From assembly GCA_049841135.1 (NCBI GenBank), contig JASGHK010000005.1:1550001-1614000 (forward strand): 64,000 nt of DNA, in the 5' to 3' direction. Positions 29,378-39,157 of the stretch are shown here, in pieces (the first letter of the stretch is position 1; each line of letters begins with the position of its first letter). The translations under genes and the position numbers were made by a program. Under the pieces are notes generated by a model. That model searched no databases, had not been told where the DNA came from, and saw only the letters and a program-made list of their open reading frames with translations. This DNA comes from JACRCT01 sp049841135. GTDB lineage: Bacteria; Myxococcota; Myxococcia; Myxococcales; UBA5297.

Positions 29378-31438
29378 GTGACTGGGACCCGAGCGTCATG
29401 GGTTGCGGCGGCGATGGTTGCGGCTGCGACCCTGGTGGGGGGCGTGGCGTGGGGTGCCGAGCCGTCGGACGCGAAGCCTGAGGACGCGCCGGCGCAGGGC
29501 GACGATCTGCTCCAGACGATCGAGGACATCGGAGAGATGAGCCTCTCCGACGTCCTGGCTTCGAAGACGTCGGTCGCGAGCAGCGCAGCCACCCAGACCC
29601 TGCGCGAGGCGCCCGGGCTGGTCACCGTCATCACCCGCGACGAGATCGTCGGGACCGGCGCGCGCGACCTGCTCGACATCCTCCACCGGGTCCCCGGCCT
29701 GCAATTCGCCCAGGACACCGAGGGCCTCGTCGGCCTGAGCGTGCGGGGCAACTGGGCCTTCGAGGGCAAGGCGCTCCTGCTCGTCGACGGCCACGAGATG
29801 AACGAGACCCTCTTCCAGACGTCCTCCTACGGCGACCACTTCCCGGCCGACCTGATCGAGCGGGTCGAGGTGATGCGCGGCCCGGGCTCGGCCGTCTACG
29901 GCGGCTTCGCGGAGCTGGCGGTCATCAACGTCGTGACCCGCACGGCCGAGTCGCTCAAGGGCCCGGCGGGCTCCGCCCGGCTGAGCAGCCTGCCGGACAG
30001 CGGGTCCATCGGCCGCGGCCTGTTGAGCCTGTCCTGGGGCGACGTCTTCCAGGTCGGGGGCAAGCCGCTCAAGGTCGCGCTCAGCGGCGCCTTCGGCGAG
30101 TCGAAGCAGAGCGGGCGGCTCCAGCAGGACTCGCTGGGCCAGACCTTCAGCATGTCGAGCAACTCGGCCCGGAGGCCGGCGCTCCTCGCGCTCAACGCCA
30201 GCTGGGGCGACCTCGCGCTCTCCTTTCTCTACGACGACTACCAGGTCACCGATCGCACCGGATACGACGAGGCGCTGCCCTACCCGGTGGTGGTGGGCAA
30301 TCAGGGCTTCCATGCGCTCCTGTGCTACGACCTGAAGCTGCCGCTGGGCTTCAGCGTCCTCCCCAAGCTGCGCTTCAAGCAGCAGACCCCGTGGCACAAC
30401 GTGGCCCAGGACGAGGGGATCAACTCGCTGCTCTATTACGACGTGACCGCGCAGCGCTTCGAGGCCTCGCTCGGCGTCTCGTGGCGCTACCTCTCTTGGC
30501 TCGACGCGCAGGTGGGCGGGGCGTTCACCTACGACCGCGCTTCGATGGACGCCGGCTACGAAGGCACCTTCGTCAACGACCGCCGCGACATCTCCTTCGA
30601 CAACGTGGCCGTGTATGCCGAGGCGACCGCGCGGACCGTGGTCGACGTCACCGCCGGCGCCCGCTACGAGCACCACAGCCTGTACGGCGACAGCTTCGTC
30701 CCGCGCGGCGCGGTCACCGGCGTCTTCAAGGACTTCCACGCCAAGCTTCTGGCCGCGCAGGCCTTCAAGGCGCCGGGCATCGAGAACATCAACACCAACC
30801 TCGCCATCGTCCCCGAGCGCACCACCTCGTTCGAGCTGGAGCTGGGCTACCTCTTGCTGCCAGAGCTCTTCCTCTCGGTCAGCGGCTTCTACCTCTCCAT
30901 CGACAAGCCCATCGTCTACGAGGTGGACGCGACGACCGGGTACGAGGGCTACGTCAACGGCGACAGCGCCGGGTCCTGCGGCGTCGAGGCCGAGGTGCGC
31001 TACCGCAGCAAGGCGGTCTCGGCGCGCGTGAGCTACTCGTACTACACCGCGGCCTGCGCGAAGCAGCCCGAGCAGTACCGGGCCGACGACCGCAAGAGCG
31101 TGCTGGGCCAGGCTAACCACAAGCTCTCCATCCAGAGCAGCCTCGAGGTCTGGAAGGGAGTCCGGCTGGCGCCCGCGCTGCTGCTCTTCTCGGGCCGCGC
31201 CTACGTGGAGGCCGACGCCGAGGGTGCCCCCGTCCTCCGGGCCGCCCAGCCGGCCGTGCTCATCGATCTGTGGGCGAGCTACAAGCCCCCCTTCTTCAAG
31301 GGCTTCTCGCTGTCGGTCGGGGTGAACAACCTCCTCGACAATCGCCTCGACCTCATCCAGCCCTACCAGGGCGGCAAACCCCCGATGCGGGCCTTCGATC
31401 GGGAGGTTGGCTTGCGAATCGGGTACGACACGCCTTGA
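29378..31438 (+). CDS. TonB-dependent outer-membrane receptor
   Basis: About 686 residues. Signal peptide to about residue 28, then a plug domain (SLSDVLASKTSVASSAATQT, LREAPGLVTVITRDEI, VRGNWAFEGKALLLVDGHE, VEVMRGPGSAVYGGFAELAV) and a 22-strand barrel ending GLRIGYDTP. It imports a ligand using energy from TonB; the ligand is unknown. GTG at 29378 is chosen because GGGAG sits 9 bases ahead; upstream in-frame GTGs at 29351 and 29369 have no well-spaced site. Eight bases separate it from the substrate-binding-protein gene, so the two are probably one operon that handles the same compound. Confidence 0.88.
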   Translation: MTGTRASWVAAAMVAAATLVGGVAWGAEPSDAKPEDAPAQGDDLLQTIEDIGEMSLSDVLASKTSVASSAATQTLREAPGLVTVITRDEIVGTGARDLLDILHRVPGLQFAQDTEGLVGLSVRGNWAFEGKALLLVDGHEMNETLFQTSSYGDHFPADLIERVEVMRGPGSAVYGGFAELAVINVVTRTAESLKGPAGSARLSSLPDSGSIGRGLLSLSWGDVFQVGGKPLKVALSGAFGESKQSGRLQQDSLGQTFSMSSNSARRPALLALNASWGDLALSFLYDDYQVTDRTGYDEALPYPVVVGNQGFHALLCYDLKLPLGFSVLPKLRFKQQTPWHNVAQDEGINSLLYYDVTAQRFEASLGVSWRYLSWLDAQVGGAFTYDRASMDAGYEGTFVNDRRDISFDNVAVYAEATARTVVDVTAGARYEHHSLYGDSFVPRGAVTGVFKDFHAKLLAAQAFKAPGIENINTNLAIVPERTTSFELELGYLLLPELFLSVSGFYLSIDKPIVYEVDATTGYEGYVNGDSAGSCGVEAEVRYRSKAVSARVSYSYYTAACAKQPEQYRADDRKSVLGQANHKLSIQSSLEVWKGVRLAPALLLFSGRAYVEADAEGAPVLRAAQPAVLIDLWASYKPPFFKGFSLSVGVNNLLDNRLDLIQPYQGGKPPMRAFDREVGLRIGYDTP

Positions 31439-31446
31439 GGGCAGCC

Positions 31447-32331
31447 ATGCCAAGAACGTCCGCCATCGCGGTCCTCTTGATGTCCCTCTCGGCGCTGGTC
31501 CCGGGGATGGCCCTGGCCCAAGGCGCGTCGGTGGTGGTCCTGCGGACCTCCGAGATGGGGGCCTACAAGGCGGTCGAGGCGAGCTTCACCGCGGCGCTCG
31601 GGCCGGGGCAGAGCATCGCGAGCATCGGGCTGGCCGCGCCCGACGCGAAGGAGCGGTTCGAACAGGCCAAGCCCGGCGCCAAGCTGATCGTCGCCCTCGG
31701 CCCGGAAGCGGCGCGCCTGGCGGCCACCGCGACCGGCACCAAGACGGTCTCGACCCTGCTGTCGGCCGAGGCGGACAAGGACGCCGTGGTGCTGCCGATG
31801 TTCGTCGCGCCCGCGCGCCAGGTGCGCACGCTCAAGACGGTGCTCCCCGCGGCCCAGACGGTCGGCATGGTCTACGACCCGAAGGTCTCCAAGGCGCTGG
31901 TGGCCGGATGCGAGGCGGCGGCGGCCGCGGAGGGCCTGAAGCTGGTTCGTGCGGAGGTGGGCAGCCGCGCGGAGGTGGCCGAGGCGGCCCGGTCGCTGGT
32001 GGGCAAGGTGGACGCGCTGTGGCTCGTGCCGGACCCCACCGTGATCTCCGCGGACACCTTCAAGCTCCTCCTGCAGATCTCGCTGGCGGCCAAGATGCCG
32101 GTGATGGGGTTCACCTCCGGCATGGCGAAGGCGGGCGCGCTGGTGTCGCTGGAGGCGACGCACGAAGAGCTCGGCCAGCACGTCGCCGAGGCTGCGCGAC
32201 GAATCCTGGCGGGACAGGCTGCGGCGCTCGAGGGGTGCGAAGGCACGCTCTACCTCAACGCGAAGGTCGCAGAGCTGCTGGGCGTTGCGCTGCCCGACGA
32301 GGTCAAGGGCAAGGCCGCGACCGTCTTCTAG
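31447..32331 (+). CDS. ABC-transporter substrate-binding-like protein (PF04392 type)
   Basis: A 294-residue exported protein with signal peptide ending GMALAQG. The body has the two-lobe periplasmic-binding layout of the ABC_sub_bind family: FEQAKPGAKLIVALGPEAAR, then VGMVYDPKVSKALV, then LWLVPDPTVISADTFKLLL, then MPVMGFTSGMAKAGALVS. No permease or ATPase gene is nearby. In Myxococcota and other Proteobacteria such proteins often sit after a TonB receptor and may act as periplasmic sensors. Start ATG 31447 with GAGGG in the end of the receptor gene. Confidence 0.78.
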   Translation: MPRTSAIAVLLMSLSALVPGMALAQGASVVVLRTSEMGAYKAVEASFTAALGPGQSIASIGLAAPDAKERFEQAKPGAKLIVALGPEAARLAATATGTKTVSTLLSAEADKDAVVLPMFVAPARQVRTLKTVLPAAQTVGMVYDPKVSKALVAGCEAAAAAEGLKLVRAEVGSRAEVAEAARSLVGKVDALWLVPDPTVISADTFKLLLQISLAAKMPVMGFTSGMAKAGALVSLEATHEELGQHVAEAARRILAGQAAALEGCEGTLYLNAKVAELLGVALPDEVKGKAATVF

Positions 32332-32468
32332 GTGGTGCAGGCCGGCAGGTGCCGGTTCGGTGCACGGACCAAGGCGACGGGTGTGATCGTCCGCGAGAGC
32401 CTGGCCGCGCCCGCAACTCGCAGCCCAGTCCTGGTGTTGGTAGCGTCCAGCCCAACCCGGGAGGGCGC

Positions 32469-33653
32469 ATGTCTTCGAGCCGAAGCTGGTGGTGGTCGTT
32501 CTGCCTGTGCATGGCCGCGGCGTTCGCGCCGGCCTGCTCCCAACCGGCCGCCACGCCTGAGCCCGATGGCGCCTTGCCGCCGGTGACCGATGCCTCGGTT
32601 CCTGGCTCGGACAGCGCGGTTCCGCTTCCGCCCGACGCGGCGAACACCAGCACCTGCACCGAGCGAATCCAGCAGGCGGCGCACGCCATCGGTGCCGCGC
32701 TCGCGGAGGCTGCCGAGCCCGACGCCGGCATCCTCACCAACCCCGACTTCTCGGTGCTGCTCGAGACCAGCACCGGCGTCACCTTCATGTACTCGCACGG
32801 TGCCTCCACTCCCAACACCGCCTACGAGTCCGCCTCCACCTCCAAGTGGGTCAGCGCCGCGGTGATCCTCGACCTCGTGGACCAGGGCGTGCTCACCCTG
32901 GACACCAAGGCCAAGGACCTCCTGCCGTTCTGGACCGAGGACCAGGTCACGCTGCGGCACCTGCTCTCGTTCACCTCGGGCTTCGAGGAGGAGCCGCTCT
33001 GCATCAACCTGCCCAACGCCGACTTCGAGAGCTGCGTGAAGACCATCTTCGAGGGCAACGTGGGCAAGGTCGTGCCCGGCAGCCGCTTCCACTACGCGTC
33101 CACGCACCTGCAGATCGCCGGGCTGATGGCGGTCAAGGCCAAGCAGGCCGCGAGCTGGACTGAGGTCTTCAAGGACTTCAAGCAGAGGACGGGGCTGTTC
33201 TGGAAGAGCGTCTACGACCTGCCGTCCGCGACCAACCCGCGGCTCGCTGGCGGCATGCACTGGCTCGGCACCGAGTACCTGGCGTTCCTGCGCGCGCTCC
33301 ACTTCGGGAACCTGCTCTCGGCGGGCTCGCGAGAGCAGCTCTTCGCCAACCAGCTCGAGGGGATCACCGTGGAGTACTCGCCGTCCTGGGCCCTGGGCGA
33401 GGACTGGTCCTATGGCCTGGGCAACTGGCTCGAGTGCCCCACCGCCAAGGGCAAGGGCACCTTCGACTGCGGCGCCGGGCATCGCAACTCCTCGCCAGGC
33501 GCGTACGGGGCCTACCCCTTCATCGACTTCGACCACCACTACTTCGGCATCGTCGCCAGGCAGGGCGAGCTGGGGACCTTCCCGGAAGGCGTGCAGCTGT
33601 TCCGGGCGGCGCAGCCCTATGTGGAGGAGTGGGCGTCCTTGAGTTGCGAGTAG
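32469..33653 (+). CDS. Beta-lactamase-family serine hydrolase (class C-like), secreted
   Basis: A 394-residue protein with a signal ending FAPAC, probably a lipoprotein although Pro at -2 is unusual for the lipobox. The catalytic SxxK motif is STSK in ESASTSKWVSAAVI (near residue 120). The second motif is YAS in HYASTHLQIAGL, where class C enzymes have YxN. The third (KTG/HxG) is not obvious; GHRNSSPGAYG near residue 340 may serve. The family includes esterases and D-amino-acid peptidases, and resistance to beta-lactams is not implied. GGGAGG precedes the ATG. It faces the alpha/beta hydrolase gene across a hairpin-rich gap. Confidence 0.8.
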   Translation: MSSSRSWWWSFCLCMAAAFAPACSQPAATPEPDGALPPVTDASVPGSDSAVPLPPDAANTSTCTERIQQAAHAIGAALAEAAEPDAGILTNPDFSVLLETSTGVTFMYSHGASTPNTAYESASTSKWVSAAVILDLVDQGVLTLDTKAKDLLPFWTEDQVTLRHLLSFTSGFEEEPLCINLPNADFESCVKTIFEGNVGKVVPGSRFHYASTHLQIAGLMAVKAKQAASWTEVFKDFKQRTGLFWKSVYDLPSATNPRLAGGMHWLGTEYLAFLRALHFGNLLSAGSREQLFANQLEGITVEYSPSWALGEDWSYGLGNWLECPTAKGKGTFDCGAGHRNSSPGAYGAYPFIDFDHHYFGIVARQGELGTFPEGVQLFRAAQPYVEEWASLSCE

Positions 33654-33700
33654 CTCAGCCACGCAATCCCTGAAGGTATGGTGGGACGGGCGGGACGGAC

Positions 33701-33876
33701 GTGTAGTACCCGGCCTCCGTGCCGGGGGCATCCGCACGACCTGTGAATCGGTGGCGCACTGTGATCCGTCGCGGCGTCTGTCAGAGCGCGCCTCAGATGA
33801 ACGATGGGCTGCTGACAGCGCGCTTTGGATGAATGGATCTGGCGGATGCCCCCGGCACGGAGGCCGGCTACTACAC
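33701..33876. repeat. REP-like element with 35-bp inverted arms
   Basis: Left arm 33701-33735 (GTGTAGTACCCGGCCTCCGT and on to CATCCGC) is matched by the reverse complement of 33842-33876 with one mismatch. Each arm contains its own hairpin CCGGCCTCCGTGCCGG. The 106 bases between contain TCAGATGAACGATGGGC. Diverged single arms occur at 62125-62182 and near 50646. It lies between two convergent genes and may end transcription from both sides. Confidence 0.75.
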
Positions 33877-33891
33877 AAACCGACCGGGCCA

Positions 33892-34785
33892 TCACCAAGT
33901 CGGCCGCTCAATCAAATCCAGGATGTAGCGACGCCAGCGCAGCGCGCGCAGATCCATCTCCAGCGCCAGGCCGAAGTCGCGCGAAGGCCGCCCGCCGACG
34001 GTGAGGAAGGCGTGCCCTCGGTCGTAGACGCGCACGCGCCCGATGCTCCATTGACGCTTGAGCGAGAGCAACGGCCCCTCGGCGGCGATCAGGTCGTAGC
34101 GGCCGTAGAGGAGGGTGATGCGCTGCGAGCTCAGCCGCGGCGCGGTCGCCGTGCGCGGGTCGATGGCGTGGTAGGCGAGCATGACGTCCTCGTCGCTGAC
34201 GCCCTGCTCGCGCAGCCGGGCCCGCACCGGCGCCATCTCCGGCCGCAGGATGAGCGCGTTCCAATCCACCACCGGCTGCATGGCGATGACGAAGTCGAAG
34301 ATCGGCGCCCAGCCGATGAGCCGCAGCACCATGGTCCCGCCCATCGAGCCGCCGAACGCGCCCAGGTCGCGCACGCCTCTCTCTCGCAGCCAGGCCGTGA
34401 GCGCCCGCAGGTCGCTCAGCTCCTGCGCGAAGGCCCGCAGATGATCGATGAAGTCGGTCGCCAGGAACGCATCGCCCGAGCCGTAACCCGCCGGCGTGCG
34501 CGACAGGTGGTAGGGCGGGACGAAGAAGACGACGTCCATGTCCCGTGCCAGCGCCTGCTCGAAGAAGCTGTCGAACGAGGCGTAGTCGCGCCAGTTGATG
34601 TTCTGCCCGGGGACGAAGAGCAGCGTGGGGCGCTCGCCGAGCGGTCCGTGCCGGAAGACGTAGGCCTTGGCCTGCGCCGCCTCCTCGAGCCGCAGCGGGA
34701 TGGCGCTGGCGAAGCGCAGCTCTTCCTGGATGATCGTCGGGTCGTCGATGCGGCGCAGCGGCTCGAGCGGGGTCAGGCTCACCAC
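33892..34785 (-). CDS. Alpha/beta hydrolase
   Basis: A 297-residue hydrolase with a full apparent triad: Ser in GAFGGSMGGTMVL (nucleophile elbow, near residue 155), Asp in LLYGRYDLIAAEG, His in YDRGHAFLT. An oxyanion-side segment TLLFVPGQNINWRD precedes. No signal peptide, so cytoplasmic; substrate unknown, and esterase or lipase-like action is likely. GTG at 34785 is used because GAGGG lies 6 bases upstream; a second GTG follows directly. It starts 20 bases after the stop of a small lipoprotein gene on the same strand, with which it forms a pair. Confidence 0.78.
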   Translation of the reverse strand: MVSLTPLEPLRRIDDPTIIQEELRFASAIPLRLEEAAQAKAYVFRHGPLGERPTLLFVPGQNINWRDYASFDSFFEQALARDMDVVFFVPPYHLSRTPAGYGSGDAFLATDFIDHLRAFAQELSDLRALTAWLRERGVRDLGAFGGSMGGTMVLRLIGWAPIFDFVIAMQPVVDWNALILRPEMAPVRARLREQGVSDEDVMLAYHAIDPRTATAPRLSSQRITLLYGRYDLIAAEGPLLSLKRQWSIGRVRVYDRGHAFLTVGGRPSRDFGLALEMDLRALRWRRYILDLIERPTW

Positions 34786-34805
34786 GGGCAGCCCTCGGGG
34801 CCGCG

Positions 34806-35009
34806 TCAGAGCTCGAGCTCTTCGCTGGAGCGGTAGGGCAGGTCGACGCCCGCGGTCCAGGTCAGCTTCTGGCCGAGCACCATGTCGGCCTTCATCTCCA
34901 GCGCCCAATGGTCGACCTTCTGGTTGATGGCCGCGCAGCCGCTTGAAAGCAGCGAAGCGAGCGCGCAGAGCCCGGCAAGCGCCAGGTTGGGTTTCGACCG
35001 AGGAGCCAT
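34806..35009 (-). CDS. Small lipoprotein, 67 aa
   Basis: Short gene with a clear lipoprotein signal: MAPRSKPNLALAGLCALASL then LSSGC, leaving a mature peptide of about 41 residues (AAINQKVDHWALEMKADMV). ATG at 35009 is used; a TTG at 35024 in frame is possible. It lies directly before the alpha/beta hydrolase gene and may be part of the same envelope process. No family recognised. Confidence 0.6.
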   Translation of the reverse strand: MAPRSKPNLALAGLCALASLLSSGCAAINQKVDHWALEMKADMVLGQKLTWTAGVDLPYRSSEELEL

Positions 35010-35225
35010 GGGACTTGCCGCCAAACCTAGTCACGCTTCTGCCGGCCCGCCAAGCGCTGCCCCGGTCGTTCATCGCCCGTGATGGCGAATCGTTGGCTCT
35101 CCTGTCGCCGTCCTGTCCGAGAACCGATGAACCGTTCCGGCGGTCGAACGCGTTGAAGTGCGGACGGCGGCCTCTTGCCTCCTGTTCGAGCCGCGCCGGA
35201 AGATCCCCGTTACCCAGGGGGACCT

Positions 35226-38140
35226 GTGAACGAGAAGGGCCAGAGCAAGCTGCGACTCGGGCTCGGCGCCGCCGTGATCGTGGCGGCCCTGGGCGCGGCC
35301 ACCGGGATCGCCTTCGTCGTCCTCAAGCCCGCGGCTTCCGGTTCCACCGAGTCCGCGAATCCTTCGCGTCCTGCCGCCACCGGCCGTCTGCGTCCTGGGC
35401 TCGTCGAGGCGCCCGCTCCGAAGCCGGTCGGTCCGGTCGGCGCGACCGACCCCTCGCGCCGGATGCGCGGGGTGGTGCTCGACGAGAATGGCGAACCCGT
35501 CCCGGGAGTGGACGTGCTCCTGTTCACCTCCGCGCAGTCGCCCGGCCCCTTCTTCCGCTGCCCAGGCGAGGCGGTGGCGATGCCGCTCTTCGACGCGCCC
35601 TGCCCGGAAGCCGGCGCCGCGCTCTTCGAGCTCATCGAGGAGCCCGAGGCCATCGAGCCGGTTCCGCTGCTCACCGTGCGCACCGACGAGAAGGGCGAGT
35701 TCGCCATCGACCCGCCCGGCGAGCCCTTCGACCTGTACGTCCAGCGGGGTAGCTCCTCCGCGACGCTCACCGACGTCGACCCGTCGGGCTCGGGATCAGG
35801 CGCTGGCGCCGCGGAGCAGGACCCGGTCTCGCCATCGCCTCCGTCCGAAAGCGAAGCCGAGCCGCCAGCAGCAGCGGACGAGCGGCTCGAGCTCCAGCTG
35901 ACCGAAGGCGAGGAGGTGACGGGCCGCGTGTCCTCGGGTGAGCAGCCGGTGCCCGGCGCGGACGTGGTCGTGGCGCAGCTGCGCCCGCTGCGGCTGTGGC
36001 GTGCCAGCGCCGGCACCGACGGCGAGTTCTCCTTCGGCGTGCTGCCCGCGGGCCCCATGGTCGGCATCGCGGCGAACGCCGCCGGCTATCTCCCGCTGCT
36101 CCAGTCGCCGCTGTTCCTCGGCGAGTCGGTCTCGCTCGAGCTGGCGCGGCCCGGCGTCGTCTTAGGCGTCGTGCGCATCAAGGGCGAGCCCGCTGCCGGC
36201 GCCCAGGTCTCGCTCAACTCCGGCTCGCAGACCGCCGTCACCGACGCCGAGGGCCGCTTCAGCTTCCCCGCGGTCGCCTGCGAGGTCTGCGAGGTCGTGG
36301 GCACCTTCGCCGACCGCTGGGCGCGCGAGGACGTGGCCCTGGACGAGCACCGCAAGGCGCAGGTGGAGCTCGAGCTGCTGCCCGTGGGCGAGCTGGTGGT
36401 GCACCTGGTCGACCAGGCCACGGGTGAGCCGCTCGACGGGACCATGAGCTGCAACTGCCCCACCGCACCCGAGTCCACGAGCACCGGCCTGTTCGTCCTC
36501 TCCCACGCGCCGCGCGGCCCGCTCGAGCTGATGGTCCAGGCCGACGGCCACGTCCCCAAGCACGGACCGGTGGAGGTCGGCCCCGGCACCACCGAGGTGA
36601 CCTTCGCCCTCGAGCTGGAGCAGCGCCTCGACGGCCAGGTCCTGGGTGAAGACGGCTCGCCGCTCGCCCAGGCGACGGTCTCCTGCTACCTGGACTCGGG
36701 AGCTGGGCGAGGAGATCGCCGCGACCGACGAGAGCGGCCGGTTCGAGCTGCACCGCGTCGGCCCCGGCCGCCACGTCCTGGCCGCGAGCCACCCCACCCA
36801 CCTGCGGGAGGACCTCACGATCCAGCTGCCGGGCGCCGGCCCCATCGTCCTCCGCCTGCGGAAGGCGGCGCGCCTGATGGCGCAGGTCGTCGACCCCGAG
36901 GGAGCACCGGTCTCGGGGGCCACGGTCCTGGCGCGCACCAACCCCAACAGCCGCGGGCGCGCCCTGGTGACCGACGAGAGCGGGCGCGCCGAGATCACCC
37001 CGCTCTCGCCCGGCACGTATCTCGTCGGCGCGGTGGCTCCGGGCTGGGCCAGCAGCGAGGAGGTGGCGGTCGAGGCGGGCACCGGCGAGAACCCGGTCCG
37101 GCTCGCGCTGCGGCGCGGCCTGTCGAATCTCCGGTCGGGTCGTCGACGACACCGGCGCCCCGGCTCCGCAGGCCGCCGTGGATGCGCTGCCGCAGAGCCC
37201 GTCGAGCGCGCCGCTGGCGGCCTCGGCCAGCTGCGACGAGCAGGGCCACTTCACGCTCACGGGGCTGGAGGACGTGGCCTACGTGCTGACCGCGCGCCTG
37301 GAGCAGATGGAGGGCTCGGGCACGGCGGCCAAGCCTGGTGGCGAGTCGGTCGTCCTCGTCGTGGAGCGTCAGGGCGAGGTCGTCGGGCGGGTGGTCAAGG
37401 CGGGTCAGCCGGTGACCTCCTTCTTCGTGGACGGGAGCTCCTTCGAGAGCGAGGACGGCACGTTCCAGCTCAGCCAGGCCGCCGGCACGCGCGAGATCAC
37501 CCTCGCCGGCTCGTTCGCCCCACGCGCCATCCCCGTCACGGTCCGGCCGGGACAGACGACCGACGTGGGCGTCATCGCGGTCGCCGCCAGCAGCAGCATC
37601 GTCGGCGTGGTGCGCGGCCCCGACGGTGCGCCGGCCGCCGGCCTGGAGGTCGTCCTTCGCTATCCGGATCCCAGCGGCGAGGAGCGCGCGTCCGCCGACG
37701 TCGACGGGCGCTTCCGCTTCGTCGATCTGGCGGCGGGGGAGTATCAGCTGTCAGCCGCCGGGGCGCAGGGGCTGGTGCTGCCGGTCCACGTCCAGCTGCA
37801 AGAAGGCCAGGCGCTGCCGGTCTCGCTCTCGGCCGAGGCCTCCGGCCGCCTGGCCGGCAGCGTCTCGGACGCCGGAGGCTCGCTCGTCCGCTTTGCCAAG
37901 ATCGAGGTGTACGGCCCCACGCCCAACGAAGTGCAGACGACCGCCTGCGACCGGGCCGGCGAGTTCTCCTTCGACGGGCTGCAGCCGGGGACCTACCGCG
38001 TGGTGGCCGCCAGCGCCACCTCCAACAGTGTCTCCACCGAGCGCGTCGTCGAGGTCCATGGCCGGGCGGTCACCCGGGCGGATCTGCGCCTGCCCGTCGC
38101 CGTCCTGGCCGCAGGCAGTGCCGACGACAGCGAAATGTGA
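35226..38140 (+). CDS. Carboxypeptidase-regulatory-domain repeat protein (two frame breaks)
   Basis: About 970 residues after removing one extra base near 36699 and one near 37127 (GATC reads GAATC). One N-terminal membrane helix (LGAAVIVAALGAATGIAFVV, residues about 11-32) anchors a long outside part. That part is roughly eight to ten seven-stranded CarboxypepD_reg/Ig-like domains, each with a core like GVVLDENGEPVPGVDVLL, DAEGRFSFPAVACE or TDESGRFELHRVGPG. Such chains act as surface stalks or bind carbohydrate or protein. GTG 35226 has GGGGGA just ahead. The gene is followed 178 bases later by pssA. The frame resumes exactly in the repeat pattern at both breaks, so sequence errors are likely. 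Confidence 0.72.
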
Positions 38141-38317
38141 GCGGTTTGACGCCGCGCGTCGAAAGGCGGACGGCCGAGCGCCCGTTGCCACCCCCTTGGG
38201 CTGGCACATCCGTGCGAATCAATTGAGGAATCGTGCTCTCTATCCGCTGGGGCACTCGATTTGCTACCCTGGCGCCGCGTTGAGCCCGCCGATTCCGGCA
38301 GCCCTCGGGAGCCCGCC

Positions 38318-39157
38318 ATGAAGTGGCACAAGCTGATGTTCGTGCTGCCCAACGCCTTCACGGTCTCGTCCATCTTCTGTGGCTTCTACGCCATCGTGCA
38401 GTGCTCCACCGGCACGCCGACCGCGCAGCAGATGTACGGGGCGGCGCTGGCCATCTTCTTCGCCATCTTCTTCGACGGCTTCGACGGGCGGGTGGCGCGG
38501 CTGACCAAGACCCAGAGCGACTTCGGCGTGGAGCTGGACTCGCTGGCGGACGTCATCAGCTTCGGCGTCGCGCCGGCCATCCTCGCCTACAAGTGGGCGC
38601 TCGCCCCGCTGGGCTTTGCGGGCCTGTTCATCTGCTTCTCCTTCGCCACCTGCGGCGCGCTGCGGCTCGCCCGCTTCAACGTGATGGCCCAGCGCAAGGT
38701 GCCCGGCTCCTCCAAGTTCTTCATCGGGCTGCCCATCCCGCTCGCGGCCGGCGTCTTCATCTCGCTGGTCATCGCCTACCACCACGCCGGGATGAGCGTG
38801 ACGCCCCAGGCGCAGGTGCCCATCGCCGCGCTGGTCGCCGTCCTCGCCGGGCTGATGGTGAGCACCGTCCGCTACCGCACCTTCAAGGACGTGCGGCTCT
38901 CCAAGAAGTCGGCGACCATCTTCCTGGCCGTGGTGCTGGCCGGCGTCGCGGTCGCCACCCAGATGCGGCCCAGCTTCGTGCTGGTCGCCTACTTCTCGGC
39001 CTACCTGCTGTTGGGCCTGGCCGAGCAGGTCCTCTTCTTCAAGAAGCGGCGCGCCGAGGCCAAGGCCGCCCAGACCCCACCTCCCGGCGGGCCCGACGCG
39101 GGCGCCGACGGCGGCGGCGAAGAGGACGACGAGGAAGAGGGCGAGGAGTACATCTGA
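38318..39157 (+). CDS. pssA: CDP-diacylglycerol--serine O-phosphatidyltransferase
   Basis: A 279-residue integral membrane enzyme that joins CDP-diacylglycerol and serine to give phosphatidylserine, the precursor of phosphatidylethanolamine. The CDP-alcohol phosphotransferase motif D-x2-D-G-x2-A-R-x8-G-x3-D-x3-D is present in full, within DGFDGRVARLTKTQSDFG and VELDSLAD (about residues 52-77). About seven membrane helices follow, then an acidic cytoplasmic tail (DDEEEGEEYI). ATG 38318 has GGGAG upstream. Its stop overlaps the start of the radical SAM gene. Whether the head group is serine or another alcohol cannot be fixed from the motif alone, but PssA is the best match. Confidence 0.85.
   Translation: MKWHKLMFVLPNAFTVSSIFCGFYAIVQCSTGTPTAQQMYGAALAIFFAIFFDGFDGRVARLTKTQSDFGVELDSLADVISFGVAPAILAYKWALAPLGFAGLFICFSFATCGALRLARFNVMAQRKVPGSSKFFIGLPIPLAAGVFISLVIAYHHAGMSVTPQAQVPIAALVAVLAGLMVSTVRYRTFKDVRLSKKSATIFLAVVLAGVAVATQMRPSFVLVAYFSAYLLLGLAEQVLFFKKRRAEAKAAQTPPPGGPDAGADGGGEEDDEEEGEEYI

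Noticed and set aside
29396..31453. Long open frames opposite to the TonB receptor gene, and likewise opposite to the che operon (53120-56446, 56996-60085)
   Set aside because: High third-position GC leaves antisense frames open. They have Arg/His/Gly/Val-rich low-complexity content, no motifs and no ribosome sites, while the plus strand encodes well-conserved proteins.
32469..33653. Serine hydrolase gene as an antibiotic-resistance beta-lactamase
   Set aside because: The YxN motif is YAS and no KTG is evident; the family is dominated by esterases and peptidases, so resistance cannot be claimed.
38202..38217. TGGCAC then TGCGA as a sigma-54 promoter before pssA
   Set aside because: The -12 box departs from TTGCT, and no enhancer-binding regulator or site is nearby.
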